From Bacteriovorax sp. (GTDB lineage: Bacteria > Bdellovibrionota > Bacteriovoracia > Bacteriovoracales > Bacteriovoracaceae), in the NCBI GenBank assembly GCA_014377485.1, contig JACMPM010000038.1, positions 1-48,651 on the forward strand: 48,651 bases of DNA. Direction: 5' to 3'. Made by a program: the position numbers and the translations under genes. Below the pieces are notes generated by a model, which was not told the origin of the DNA, did not search any database, and saw nothing but the letters and a program-made list of their open reading frames with translations. Positions 1 through 7,795 of the stretch are shown in pieces (position 1 is the first letter of the stretch; each line of letters begins with the position of its first letter).

Positions 1-1182
1 AGAGTCAAAAGAGTTGTAGCCACTGTTGAGCCTCATGATTCGGTCAAGCGCTTTACCGGTTTGGGAGTTGAGTGTATTAGCGGAGAGGCTAAAATCCTTT
101 CTCCCTATGAAGTCAAAATCGGTGAAAAAGTTTACACCACTCAAAATATTACAATTGCAACTGGATCAAAACCTTTAGTGCCCAAGATTAAAGGAATAGA
201 AAATGCAAATTATGTCACTTCGGAAACTATTTGGGATTTAAAAATTTTGCCTAAGAAGTTTTTAATAATTGGATGCGGGCCCATGGGCTGTGAGCTTGCT
301 CAGTGTTTTACTCGTTTTGGAAGTGAAGTGATAATGATCGAGCGATCTGAACGCATTTTAATTCGCGAAGATTTAGAAGTCTCAGACCTGATGAAAGAAG
401 TATTAAATAATGAGGGAGTAAGGATTTTAACCCATCATAAAATATTAGAGTTTACTGAAGTTGATAATAGTAAATTTCTTGTATGCCAATCTAGTGTTGG
501 TGTCGTTAGGTATGAATATGATCTGGTTTTAATTGCGATGGGCAGAGTTGCAAATGTTAAGGAATTTGGCCTGGAAGAATTAGGTGTCGCTATAACATCA
601 AAAGGAACGATTGAAACAAATGAGTTCTTGCAAACTACTTACCCTAATATTTTTGCCAGTGGCGATGTCGCTGGCCCTTATCAACTCACTCACATGGCCG
701 CTCACCAAGCGTGGTACTGCGCAATCAATGGACTATTTGGAAAATTTAAAAAATTCAAAGTCGACTATAGCGTGGTTCCTTGGTGCACTTATACAGATCC
801 CGAGGTGGCCACGGTTGGAATAAATGAAGAGTCAGCTAAAGATCGAAAACTGGACTATGAAGTAACAATTTATCATCTTGATGACCTGGATCGCGCCATT
901 GCGGATGACGAAACTAAAGGTTTTGTAAAAATCATTACTCAAAAAGGTTCGGATAAAATTCTTGGAGCAACAATCGTTGGAGCTCAAGCAAGTACGATGA
1001 TTTTAGAATTTATCAGTGCTATGAAATTTAAAAAGGGATTAAACCAAATATTGGGGACCATTCATATTTATCCAAGCTTGGGAGAAGCCAATAAATATGC
1101 AGCAGGTGTTTGGAAAAGTGCCCATGCTCCCAAGAGACTTCTTAAATACCTTGAAAAATATTTTAACTGGACACGGAAATAG
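1..1182 (+). CDS. FAD/NAD(P)-dependent disulfide oxidoreductase, MerA/dihydrolipoamide dehydrogenase-like (5' end outside window)
   Basis: The frame is open from base 1, so the N-terminal FAD-binding segment and any redox-active Cys pair lie outside the window; 393 residues are visible. Seen: an ATGSKP FAD-domain motif, the NAD(P)-binding glycine loop GCGPMGCE, the second FAD-contact motif FASGDVAG, and a C-terminal dimerisation domain ending in HIYPSLGEANK. Lipoamide dehydrogenases have HxHPTxxE at that place; the HxYP version is usual in mercuric-reductase-like homologues of unknown substrate. It is followed after 2 nt by a membrane hydroxylase gene, probably one operon. A TTG at 61 is inside the gene and is not the start. 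The family is certain, the substrate is not; without the N-terminus it cannot be called MerA. Confidence 0.85.
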   Translation, partial: RVKRVVATVEPHDSVKRFTGLGVECISGEAKILSPYEVKIGEKVYTTQNITIATGSKPLVPKIKGIENANYVTSETIWDLKILPKKFLIIGCGPMGCELAQCFTRFGSEVIMIERSERILIREDLEVSDLMKEVLNNEGVRILTHHKILEFTEVDNSKFLVCQSSVGVVRYEYDLVLIAMGRVANVKEFGLEELGVAITSKGTIETNEFLQTTYPNIFASGDVAGPYQLTHMAAHQAWYCAINGLFGKFKKFKVDYSVVPWCTYTDPEVATVGINEESAKDRKLDYEVTIYHLDDLDRAIADDETKGFVKIITQKGSDKILGATIVGAQASTMILEFISAMKFKKGLNQILGTIHIYPSLGEANKYAAGVWKSAHAPKRLLKYLEKYFNWTRK

Positions 1183-1184
1183 AA

Positions 1185-2009
1185 ATGATGAAAAATAATT
1201 CGTTGATTATTCTCACTATACTTATCATTTTTCTTGTTTTAGAAAATTTTTTCCCACTTCGAAAGAGACGCGATCACGTTAAAAGAATTCTTCATAATTT
1301 CTCTCTCGCAGGACTTGCATTACCATTTACCAGACTCATGACACTTCCTTTAGTTTTATACCTTGCCAGCACAGCGGAGTTAAAAGGTTGGGGAATTTTA
1401 AATTATTTTAAATTTAATAATACTGTTCCCAATATATTTGGAATTATTGTTATGGACTACGCCCTTTACTGGTGGCATCTGGCTAATCATAAAATAGGAT
1501 TTTTTTGGAGATTTCATCAGGTTCATCATGCCGATCGCGATATGGATACTACGACTGCTTTAAGATTTCATTTTGGAGAGTTGATTCTTTCTGCCCTGAT
1601 GAGATGCACTTTGATATTAATAATAGGAATTAAAGTTGAGACCATTATAATTTTCGATGTACTGGTTACATGTTTTACTCTTTTTCACCACAGCAATTTA
1701 AAATTGCCTTTATGGCTTGAAAAATTTTTAGCTTTAATTATCGTCACTCCTTTATACCATCAGAATCATCATTCTTATTATCTTGAAGAAACTAATTCTA
1801 ACTACTCGACCATTTTTAGTTTTTGGGATCGTGTTCATCTTTCATTTACGATCGCCAATAAACCAGATGATATTATCATTGGTCATCCGTCCTTAAGTTC
1901 CAGCGAATTAAAGTTCATGGAATTAATAAAAATGCCCTTTAAAGCGATAAGAAAGTGGCCTGATAATCTGCTATCGAGAAGACCTAATCAAAAGAATTTT
2001 GGCATTTAA
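1185..2009 (+). CDS. Sterol desaturase / fatty acid hydroxylase family membrane protein
   Basis: 274-residue integral membrane protein with several hydrophobic segments and the histidine clusters of the di-iron hydroxylase/desaturase family: H98-x3-H102, H111QVHH115, H129, H168-H169 and H192QNHH196. Such enzymes use a membrane-embedded di-iron centre to hydroxylate or desaturate lipids or carotenoids; the substrate here is unknown. Two ATG codons stand side by side (1185 and 1188), and either could be the start. It begins 2 nt after the stop of the flavoprotein, so the two are probably co-transcribed and the flavoprotein could supply electrons (inference). It ends 4 nt from the convergent methylglyoxal synthase gene. 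Confidence 0.85.
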   Translation: MMKNNSLIILTILIIFLVLENFFPLRKRRDHVKRILHNFSLAGLALPFTRLMTLPLVLYLASTAELKGWGILNYFKFNNTVPNIFGIIVMDYALYWWHLANHKIGFFWRFHQVHHADRDMDTTTALRFHFGELILSALMRCTLILIIGIKVETIIIFDVLVTCFTLFHHSNLKLPLWLEKFLALIIVTPLYHQNHHSYYLEETNSNYSTIFSFWDRVHLSFTIANKPDDIIIGHPSLSSSELKFMELIKMPFKAIRKWPDNLLSRRPNQKNFGI

Positions 2010-2013
2010 TTTT

Positions 2014-2409
2014 TTATTTAAGCAACAAATTCTTAAAAAGCCCTTTAACAATCAACTGAGCAGTCGAGGGATTTGTCGCTAACGGCACATCGTGAACATC
2101 ACAAATTCTAAGCAACGTAGAAATATCTGGATCGTGTGGATGCATTCCCAAAGGGTCACGCATAAAAATCACAGCCTGACATTTCCCTGTCGCTACAAGC
2201 GCAGCTATTTGCGCATCACCACCCATCGGTCCTGACAAAACTTTTTTAACTTTCAACCCAGTCTGTTGAATGAGTTTTCCCGTTGTTGCAGTGGCGACAA
2301 GTTCAAACGATTTACAAAATTCCAAGTTATCTTTAACAAAAGCTATCATATCAGCTTTTTTTCCGTCATGAGCGATGAGTGCAAGAGTTCTTTTTGGTTT
2401 GCGCTTCAT
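2014..2409 (-). CDS. mgsA: Methylglyoxal synthase
   Basis: 131 residues, close to the usual length of MgsA, which converts dihydroxyacetone phosphate to methylglyoxal and phosphate in the cytoplasm as a bypass of lower glycolysis. Visible family motifs: ALIAHDGKK near the N-terminus (His14), SGPMGGDAQ (Asp65, catalytic aspartate region), FMRDPLG (Asp85) and PHDPD (His92), all in the expected order. The ATG at 2409 is preceded by GGGAGAA, a good ribosome binding site. It stands alone, convergent with the hydroxylase gene and divergent from the small secreted protein. Confidence 0.93.
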   Translation of the reverse strand: MKRKPKRTLALIAHDGKKADMIAFVKDNLEFCKSFELVATATTGKLIQQTGLKVKKVLSGPMGGDAQIAALVATGKCQAVIFMRDPLGMHPHDPDISTLLRICDVHDVPLATNPSTAQLIVKGLFKNLLLK

Positions 2410-2529
2410 TAAATTCTCCCTATAAGTATATTAAATCGTAGTTAATGCATGAGAAAAGGACAAGTAAAAGGTTGTCATTCAATTAACTCTTTTAGATGAT
2501 TTGAGAGCTATATAAATTTGGAGGTCCTT

Positions 2530-2847
2530 ATGAAAAAATATCTTGCAGCACTTTTTCTCAGTTTAGTTTTAAGTTTCAGTGCATCTGCCAGACCAGTATT
2601 TCTTTTTCCAAATTGTTATAATGGACCTGCTGTTGGTGAATGTAGTTTAGTGAACAATACGGGTGATGTTGTGACTTGTAATATAGAGGCCCGAGGACAA
2701 ACGAGAAGAGGGGCCATGATGACTGCATTTGAATATGCCACTCTTTATCAGGGAATGTACGCATGGGTAAGAATGTATGCCACTAATCCAAACGTTGATC
2801 CTTTGGTTTATGTAACGGCAAATGCATTTTGCAATACTGTTAATTAA
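2530..2847 (+). CDS. Small secreted protein, unknown function
   Basis: 105 residues. Start taken at ATG 2530 because GGAGGT (2520-2525) lies 4 nt upstream; the in-frame TTG at 2518 overlaps that site. It has a clear signal peptide (Lys-Lys, hydrophobic core, cleavage near SASA-R at residue 20). The mature part is about 85 residues with four cysteines, and a CNIEARGQT segment followed by an aromatic-rich YQGMYAWVRMYA stretch, suggesting a small disulfide-bonded beta-rich periplasmic or secreted domain. No known function recognised. A hairpin follows the stop. Confidence 0.7.
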   Translation: MKKYLAALFLSLVLSFSASARPVFLFPNCYNGPAVGECSLVNNTGDVVTCNIEARGQTRRGAMMTAFEYATLYQGMYAWVRMYATNPNVDPLVYVTANAFCNTVN

Positions 2848-2861
2848 TTTTTTTAAAAATA

Positions 2862-2881
2862 GGAGGGTGTCATTGCCCTCC
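2862..2881 (+). terminator. Stem-loop after the small secreted protein gene
   Basis: GGAGGG pairs with CCCTCC around an 8-nt loop. On the plus strand the U-tract is poor (TTCTC); on the minus strand it is followed by ATTTTT. It may be a weak terminator, or one of two hairpins flanking the RAYT gene. Confidence 0.4.
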
Positions 2882-3010
2882 TTCTCAAAAAAACACTACC
2901 TAAATTAATTCTTGAAAATTCAGTAGTATTTTCTAAATAAAACCATACCCCTAATCATTTTTGTCATCTGCCTTAATTGCATTGTTAGCTTCATTACCCT
3001 GGAGCCATTA

Positions 3011-3661
3011 ATGAATAAAAAGAAGATTCGTAAGAACACCCAACTCAATTTTATCAATCCAAAGAGTGCAGGAAGACCTTCCACCACAGACGTTGGAATT
3101 AGACACATATCAAGAGCACGAATAGTTATACCAACATCTCTTCACCTGACAATCAAGGTTCAAGAGATTGCGGCAGATATTAAAACCAAGCGCATTTTAA
3201 AAGTGCTTCATCACGCTATTAAGCGGGCGAGACTCAAAAAATTAAAAATTATTCATTATACGCTTGAACACAATCACGTTCATTTATTAGTAGAGGCCCG
3301 TGACAATCAAATTCTTCATCAGGGTATGCAGGCGTTCGGGATAACATTCGCTAAAGCTATAAATAAATTAAAGCATTTAAAAGGAGTTGTTTACAAACAT
3401 CGATATCATTTTAGAAAAGTGAACTCACCTCACGAATTAAAAAGTGTTCTTCATTATATATTTAGAAACGGTATTAAGCATAAAAGGACGATGTCGATGA
3501 TTGATCCTTATAACTCTTTTGTGGCGGAACAATTGATTTCGGCAGATATGGAAAAAATAATCTTAAAAAGTGAGTTCCTAGTAAATCTGAGAGGGAATTT
3601 ACGAGAGTTATTAGATCTTAGGGAGGTTCATTTTCTGAAAAAGGCTAATTTATGGAGTTAA
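3011..3661 (+). CDS. REP-associated / IS200-like Y1 transposase (RAYT)
   Basis: 216-residue protein of the Y1 HUH transposase superfamily. Seen: the metal-binding HVH pair (His89, His91) in EHNHVHLLVEA, and the catalytic tyrosine Tyr149 in LHYIFRNG, equivalent to the YIxxNP motif of RAYTs. Such enzymes nick and rejoin single-stranded DNA; stand-alone RAYTs are often domesticated and linked to palindromic repeats. The start ATG has TGGAG 7 nt upstream. The N-terminus has an unusual basic extension (about 30 residues) before the domain. No second copy, TnpB partner or element ends are visible, so it looks like a resident single gene. Hairpins lie on both sides (2862-2881, 3680-3699). Confidence 0.85.
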   Translation: MNKKKIRKNTQLNFINPKSAGRPSTTDVGIRHISRARIVIPTSLHLTIKVQEIAADIKTKRILKVLHHAIKRARLKKLKIIHYTLEHNHVHLLVEARDNQILHQGMQAFGITFAKAINKLKHLKGVVYKHRYHFRKVNSPHELKSVLHYIFRNGIKHKRTMSMIDPYNSFVAEQLISADMEKIILKSEFLVNLRGNLRELLDLREVHFLKKANLWS

Positions 3662-3671
3662 CTTTTTGAAC

Positions 3672-3699
3672 AAAAAAAAGGGAAGGCCTAAGCCCTCCC
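3672..3699 (-). terminator. Rho-independent terminator of the repeat lipoprotein gene
   Basis: Read on the minus strand: GGGAGGGC, loop TTAG, GCCTTCCC (one G-U pair), then a run of eight T. It lies 12 nt after the stop codon of the lipoprotein gene. Confidence 0.8.
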
Positions 3700-3711
3700 T
3701 CATAGAATTTA

Positions 3712-4605
3712 CTATTTTAAAATAATTTTATTGTTTTCAGCAGGAACGATAAATTCAGCACGACAATAATCAGCGTCTCTTGGCAACGTCATTTTATTGA
3801 AGTTCTTTTTGTTGTTAGCTGTAATTAACAAAGCTTCACGGTAGTTGTCTTCAGTAATTTTTTCGAATTTTTGGTTATAATATTCGAATTTCCAATCACC
3901 TTTTAACAAAATTTCACTTGGTGTTTTGTTTGATACTTCGACATTGGCAGCTGATTTGTCAGAGTTAATTTTACATAGAGAAGAAAGTGAGTTTTGGTTT
4001 ACCGAAAAATTTGTCACTGATGTTGAGCTGATGAAATCATCAATTTGTTTCTTTTTCGCTATTTTAACTCCTTCAGAGTAGCTTTTTGTGTAAGCAGTCT
4101 TAAGTGTCTTCATTTGTTTTGAAGTACAAGTTGAAAAACTTGTTTCAAAACTATTGTCTGTCATTTTTGATCCTTCATCTGATCCTAATTTAGCAGCGCG
4201 AGCTTCTGAACAAAATGCCTTATTGAATTCATTTTTGTATGAATCCTGGATTTTTGCGAAAAGATTTGTTCCTTGGCAGTATTGAAGTTTTGCCAATTGT
4301 CTTTTAGATGTATCAGCAGCTGCTCCGTCTTCTTTTCCAAATTTTGAAGCTTCAGCGGGAGTACAAATCTGAGCTCTTTTTTGATTGAATGCAAAAGTAT
4401 AGTCAGCTTCGAATTGAGAAGCAGTATATTCACCTTCGCAGGACTTTCCAGAGGCCAGACCTGGTTTATTAGCAAGACCTTGAGATGCGTCGTTATCTCC
4501 GCGTTTTCTAGCATTATCAGTGTTGCACGATAATTTTTGTAGATAAGAACAAGAAGTGAGAACAGATAAAAGCGCAATCGTACCAATTAAATGACTTAAT
4601 TTCAT
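3712..4605 (-). CDS. Lipoprotein with three internal repeats (DUF2799-like)
   Basis: 297 residues. Signal peptide with lipobox LTSC, lipidated Cys19. The body holds three repeats of about 50 residues, each with a Cys followed by an A-x-K-x-G-x-(D/E)-(D/E) motif: ARKRGDND (residues 32-39), ASKFGKEDG (86-94) and AAKLGSDEG (137-145), each followed after about 20-25 residues by another Cys and an aromatic YxxxF segment. This resembles the YxxG repeats of DUF2799 proteins, function unknown. The last 110 residues lack the repeat. The gene is monocistronic, with a strong terminator. Envelope location is secure; the role is unknown. Confidence 0.75.
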   Translation of the reverse strand: MKLSHLIGTIALLSVLTSCSYLQKLSCNTDNARKRGDNDASQGLANKPGLASGKSCEGEYTASQFEADYTFAFNQKRAQICTPAEASKFGKEDGAAADTSKRQLAKLQYCQGTNLFAKIQDSYKNEFNKAFCSEARAAKLGSDEGSKMTDNSFETSFSTCTSKQMKTLKTAYTKSYSEGVKIAKKKQIDDFISSTSVTNFSVNQNSLSSLCKINSDKSAANVEVSNKTPSEILLKGDWKFEYYNQKFEKITEDNYREALLITANNKKNFNKMTLPRDADYCRAEFIVPAENNKIILK

Positions 4606-4680
4606 ATACCCTCTCTAAAAATGTGTTGAAAAAAGTCTAGGATAGGGAATTCTCTCTGACAATTTAAATACCGGAAGAAT

Positions 4681-4709
4681 TTGCTCGATCTTAAAAAATT
4701 GAATAATAT
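4681..4709 (+). promoter_or_regulatory. Possible promoter of guanine deaminase
   Basis: TTGCTC and TAATAT separated by 17 nt, ending 25 nt before the coding sequence. Only partial matches to the sigma-70 consensus. Confidence 0.35.
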
Positions 4710-4734
4710 AGTGTGTTTATAAAAATCAGGAGAG

Positions 4735-6069
4735 ATGCACTTGCAACCCAAAACTATGACTCATGCCATCCGTTCGCAGGCTTTGAACTTTATTGCAGAC
4801 CCTTTTATTGTTGGAAGTGATGCTGCCTATGAATACATCTCAGACGCTCTGATTGTGATTGAAAATGGAAAAATAAAAAGCTTTGGATCATATGATCAGA
4901 TTAAACCAACTCTCTCAGACGGAGTTGAAATAAAAACCTATAAAGATGCACTTGTACTGCCGGGATTTATCGATACCCATATTCATTATCCTCAAACCCA
5001 AATTATCGGAGCGTTCGGAAAGCAACTTATCGATTGGCTCAATAACTACACTTTTATTGCTGAACAACAGTTTAAAAATTTCGATTATGCTAAAACTGTC
5101 GCTAATTTTTTTCTTGATCAATGCATAAAGGCCGGCACAACAACTGTGATGTCTTACTGTACTGTTCATCCGGAATCAGTTGATGCCTTTTTTGAAGCAG
5201 CTACAGAAAAAAAGATGCGCGTGATCGCAGGAAAAGTTTTGATGGATAGAAATGCTCCAGGAGACTTATTGGATCAATCGGTTAAAGTCGGTTACGACCA
5301 ATCTAAAGCTCTCATCAATAAATGGCATGGCAAGGGAAGACTTTCTTACGCTATCACTCCACGCTTCGCTCCTACTAGCTCTCATGAACAATTAGAGTCG
5401 ACGGGAGCTCTATGGAAAGAGCACCCTGGAACATATATGCAGTCACATGTATCAGAAAATTTAGGAGAGATCGATTGGGTGAAAGAACTTTTTCCCAATC
5501 AAAAAGATTATCTGGACGTTTATGATCATTATGGACTTTTGGGAAATCGTGCGGTCTACGGACACGGTGTGCATTTAAATGAACGTGAATGGCAGCGCAT
5601 GTATGAGAGTGGATCGAGCATTGCTCATTGCCCTACATCCAATGAATTTTTAGGAAGCGGTCTTTTTAATTTTGAACTAGCGAAAAAATCCGGACGCCAT
5701 GTGAAAGTAGGCCTTGCTACTGACATTGGAGCAGGTACAAGTTTTTCTCAACTGCAATCAATGAACGAGTCTTATAAAATTGCCCAGCTCGGGGGATTTG
5801 CATTGTCGTCAATTCATGCCTTCTATCTGGCAACGAAAGGAGCTGCAGAATCTCTTGATCTCCAAGATAAAATCGGATCGATAAAGGCCGGGATGGAAGC
5901 AGATCTTTTGGTTCTCGATTTAAAATCAACGGCCTCGATTGATTTTAGAATGGGCCATTGTAAAAATATAGAAGAGGCCTTGTTTATCCAAATGATTATG
6001 GGGGATGACAGAGCAACCAGGGCCGTTTATGTAGAAGGAAGATTGGCTTTTGAAAAAACAAATTCTTAA
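4735..6069 (+). CDS. guaD: Guanine deaminase
   Basis: 444-residue amidohydrolase matching guanine deaminase, which converts guanine to xanthine and ammonia using one zinc. Seen: the metal-binding HxH in PGFIDTHIHYPQ (His82, His84), His238 with Glu241 in SHVSENLGE, the YGHGVH histidines (277-280), Asp330 in LATDIGAGT, and a C-terminal GSIKAGMEADLLVLD typical of amidohydrolases. Start uncertain: AGGAG at 4728-4732 is only 2 nt from ATG 4735 but 8 nt from TTG 4741 (codon 3), so TTG may be used; ATG 4756 is too far. With the nucleoside-type importer 5 kb downstream it points to purine salvage. Confidence 0.92.
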   Translation: MHLQPKTMTHAIRSQALNFIADPFIVGSDAAYEYISDALIVIENGKIKSFGSYDQIKPTLSDGVEIKTYKDALVLPGFIDTHIHYPQTQIIGAFGKQLIDWLNNYTFIAEQQFKNFDYAKTVANFFLDQCIKAGTTTVMSYCTVHPESVDAFFEAATEKKMRVIAGKVLMDRNAPGDLLDQSVKVGYDQSKALINKWHGKGRLSYAITPRFAPTSSHEQLESTGALWKEHPGTYMQSHVSENLGEIDWVKELFPNQKDYLDVYDHYGLLGNRAVYGHGVHLNEREWQRMYESGSSIAHCPTSNEFLGSGLFNFELAKKSGRHVKVGLATDIGAGTSFSQLQSMNESYKIAQLGGFALSSIHAFYLATKGAAESLDLQDKIGSIKAGMEADLLVLDLKSTASIDFRMGHCKNIEEALFIQMIMGDDRATRAVYVEGRLAFEKTNS

Positions 6070-6154
6070 AATCACTTACATTACACAAGTTTAATTAGAC
6101 AAAGACTAAGGCTCAGGCGATAAATCCTGCATCAGTACAAAATAAGGAGGATCT

Positions 6155-6856
6155 ATGATGTTTAAGTCAATTTTACTCGCAACAATTTTACTTTCTACAG
6201 GAGTTTTTTCTGGAGTCAGTAATTCACACGCTGAGTCTCCTGATCTTCACAATAATCCTGCTTTAAAAATTACTTCTGTCAGTGTTTCTGAAGTTGAGAC
6301 TCTTTCTCCTATGCTAGAACTTCCAACTGTCGGCAATCCAATTGGTGATATTATCACTACGATCGATGGCATTATTGCTGTCGGACAAAGAATTTGGAAA
6401 ATTGTCGATGCAGGACGCCCAGTTATTACAACAAAACTTGCTCCAATGATTAGCGTTTTACCTCACCTTGAAGGGGAGAATCCAACTCTTAATCAAATGG
6501 CAAGTTGGTCAGCTCCAAAAGTTAGAAGTTACCGTGTTTCTTTTAAAAATGGTTTTGGCAGTGAAGTTGTAGGATTTACTTACACTATTTATTTTCAATT
6601 CAATGGAAGTTTAAAAGGTACAGGAAAATACATTACTAACCTGAAAGTTCAAGCGAGCGAAATCTATACATCTTGGGGCTTTAACTTTGATGCGACTTCA
6701 GAATTAGTGGGTATTGCTAACGTAGGTTCTATGGATGCACCTGTTGCTTCAGCTACAATGCAAATCTCTTACACTGTTAAGGGACTTGTAAATGAGTCAC
6801 GAAGTTCACAAGGATTTTATGTTGATGGCGCGGGAAATATCCAAGTCATTCCTTAA
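6155..6856 (+). CDS. Secreted/periplasmic protein of unknown function
   Basis: 233 residues. AAGGAGG at 6144-6150 serves either ATG 6155 or ATG 6158. The signal peptide is cleaved probably at SHA-ES (residue 26). After a Pro/Leu-rich linker there is a region GDIITTIDGIIAVGQRIW and a predicted beta-rich C-terminal half with alternating hydrophobic residues (for example GFTYTIYFQFNGS and ASATMQISYTVKG). No cysteines in the mature part and no catalytic motif recognised. Monocistronic, bounded by a strong terminator. Confidence 0.7.
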   Translation: MMFKSILLATILLSTGVFSGVSNSHAESPDLHNNPALKITSVSVSEVETLSPMLELPTVGNPIGDIITTIDGIIAVGQRIWKIVDAGRPVITTKLAPMISVLPHLEGENPTLNQMASWSAPKVRSYRVSFKNGFGSEVVGFTYTIYFQFNGSLKGTGKYITNLKVQASEIYTSWGFNFDATSELVGIANVGSMDAPVASATMQISYTVKGLVNESRSSQGFYVDGAGNIQVIP

Positions 6857-6890
6857 TTTTTTATTTCAGTTAATTTTTCGATATTCTATA

Positions 6891-6920
6891 AAAGAGGCGA
6901 ATTTTTTCGCCTCTTTTTCT
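6891..6920 (+). terminator. Rho-independent terminator
   Basis: Perfect 11-bp stem AAAGAGGCGAA / TTCGCCTCTTT with a TTTT loop, followed by further T residues, 34 nt after the stop of the secreted protein. Confidence 0.92.
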
Positions 6921-6977
6921 TGATATGACGGTTCCGTCAGTGAATAATAGCCGCTAAATAATCTATTTGGAAAAACG

Positions 6978-7784
6978 ATGAAAAATTTCTCTAGAAAAAA
7001 AATTCTCATTACCGGAGGAGCTTCTGGTATAGGAAAATTAATGGCAACAACTCTTGCTCAAAGAGGAGCAGAAGTCATTATCGCCGACATCAATATTGAT
7101 GATGCGAGAAAAGTCGTTGCTGAAATAAAGCAATTTGGCGGAAGGGCCCACGCTTTTGTTGTGGATCTCACCAACGTTGATTCAATTAAAAAATTAAAAT
7201 CCCAAGTAGTAGCTTCAGGATTAGAGATCGATGCTTTAATTAATAATGCGGGAGTTGTGTTTGGGGGAGAGTTTGAAAAACTTTCACTGGAAAAACATTT
7301 ACTCACTTATAAAGTCAATATCGACGGCCTGGTAGCAATGACTCATATTTTTTTCAACGACCTAAGAAAAAGTACGGACGCCAATATTGTCAATATCGCC
7401 AGCGCATCAGGATATGTCGGGCTTCCTTACGGAACAACTTATGCATCATCAAAATGGGCCGTCATCGGTTTTTCAGAATCACTCAGAGTGGAATTACTAG
7501 AAAGAAAAATTACAAATATGCATGTGACCACAGTATGCCCGGGTTATATCAGCACTGGAATGTTTAACGGAGTAAAAGCTCCACTCATTCTTCCTTGGTT
7601 AAAACCGGAAACGATCGTTCATAAAATTATTTTAGGAATGGAGAGAAATTCTCCCTTTGTTAAAGAGCCATTCATGGTGAAGACCATCGATTTATTAAAA
7701 GGTTTATTGCCTCTAAGAATCTATACAATTATTTCAAAATTTCTGGGAGTATCATCAAGCATGACTCACTGGAAAGGTCGATAA
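6978..7784 (+). CDS. Short-chain dehydrogenase/reductase
   Basis: 268-residue classical SDR. Cofactor loop TGGASGIG (residues 12-19), NNAG (89-92), catalytic Ser in NIASASG (about 142-144) and Y155-x3-K159 in TYASSKW are all present. After ADIN the residue pattern fits either NAD or NADP. It ends with a hydrophobic stretch around residues 220-255 that could touch the membrane, as in many lipid-acting SDRs. It lies 11 nt upstream of tldD and is probably co-transcribed. Substrate unknown. Confidence 0.88.
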   Translation: MKNFSRKKILITGGASGIGKLMATTLAQRGAEVIIADINIDDARKVVAEIKQFGGRAHAFVVDLTNVDSIKKLKSQVVASGLEIDALINNAGVVFGGEFEKLSLEKHLLTYKVNIDGLVAMTHIFFNDLRKSTDANIVNIASASGYVGLPYGTTYASSKWAVIGFSESLRVELLERKITNMHVTTVCPGYISTGMFNGVKAPLILPWLKPETIVHKIILGMERNSPFVKEPFMVKTIDLLKGLLPLRIYTIISKFLGVSSSMTHWKGR

Positions 7785-7795
7785 GGATAAAACAA

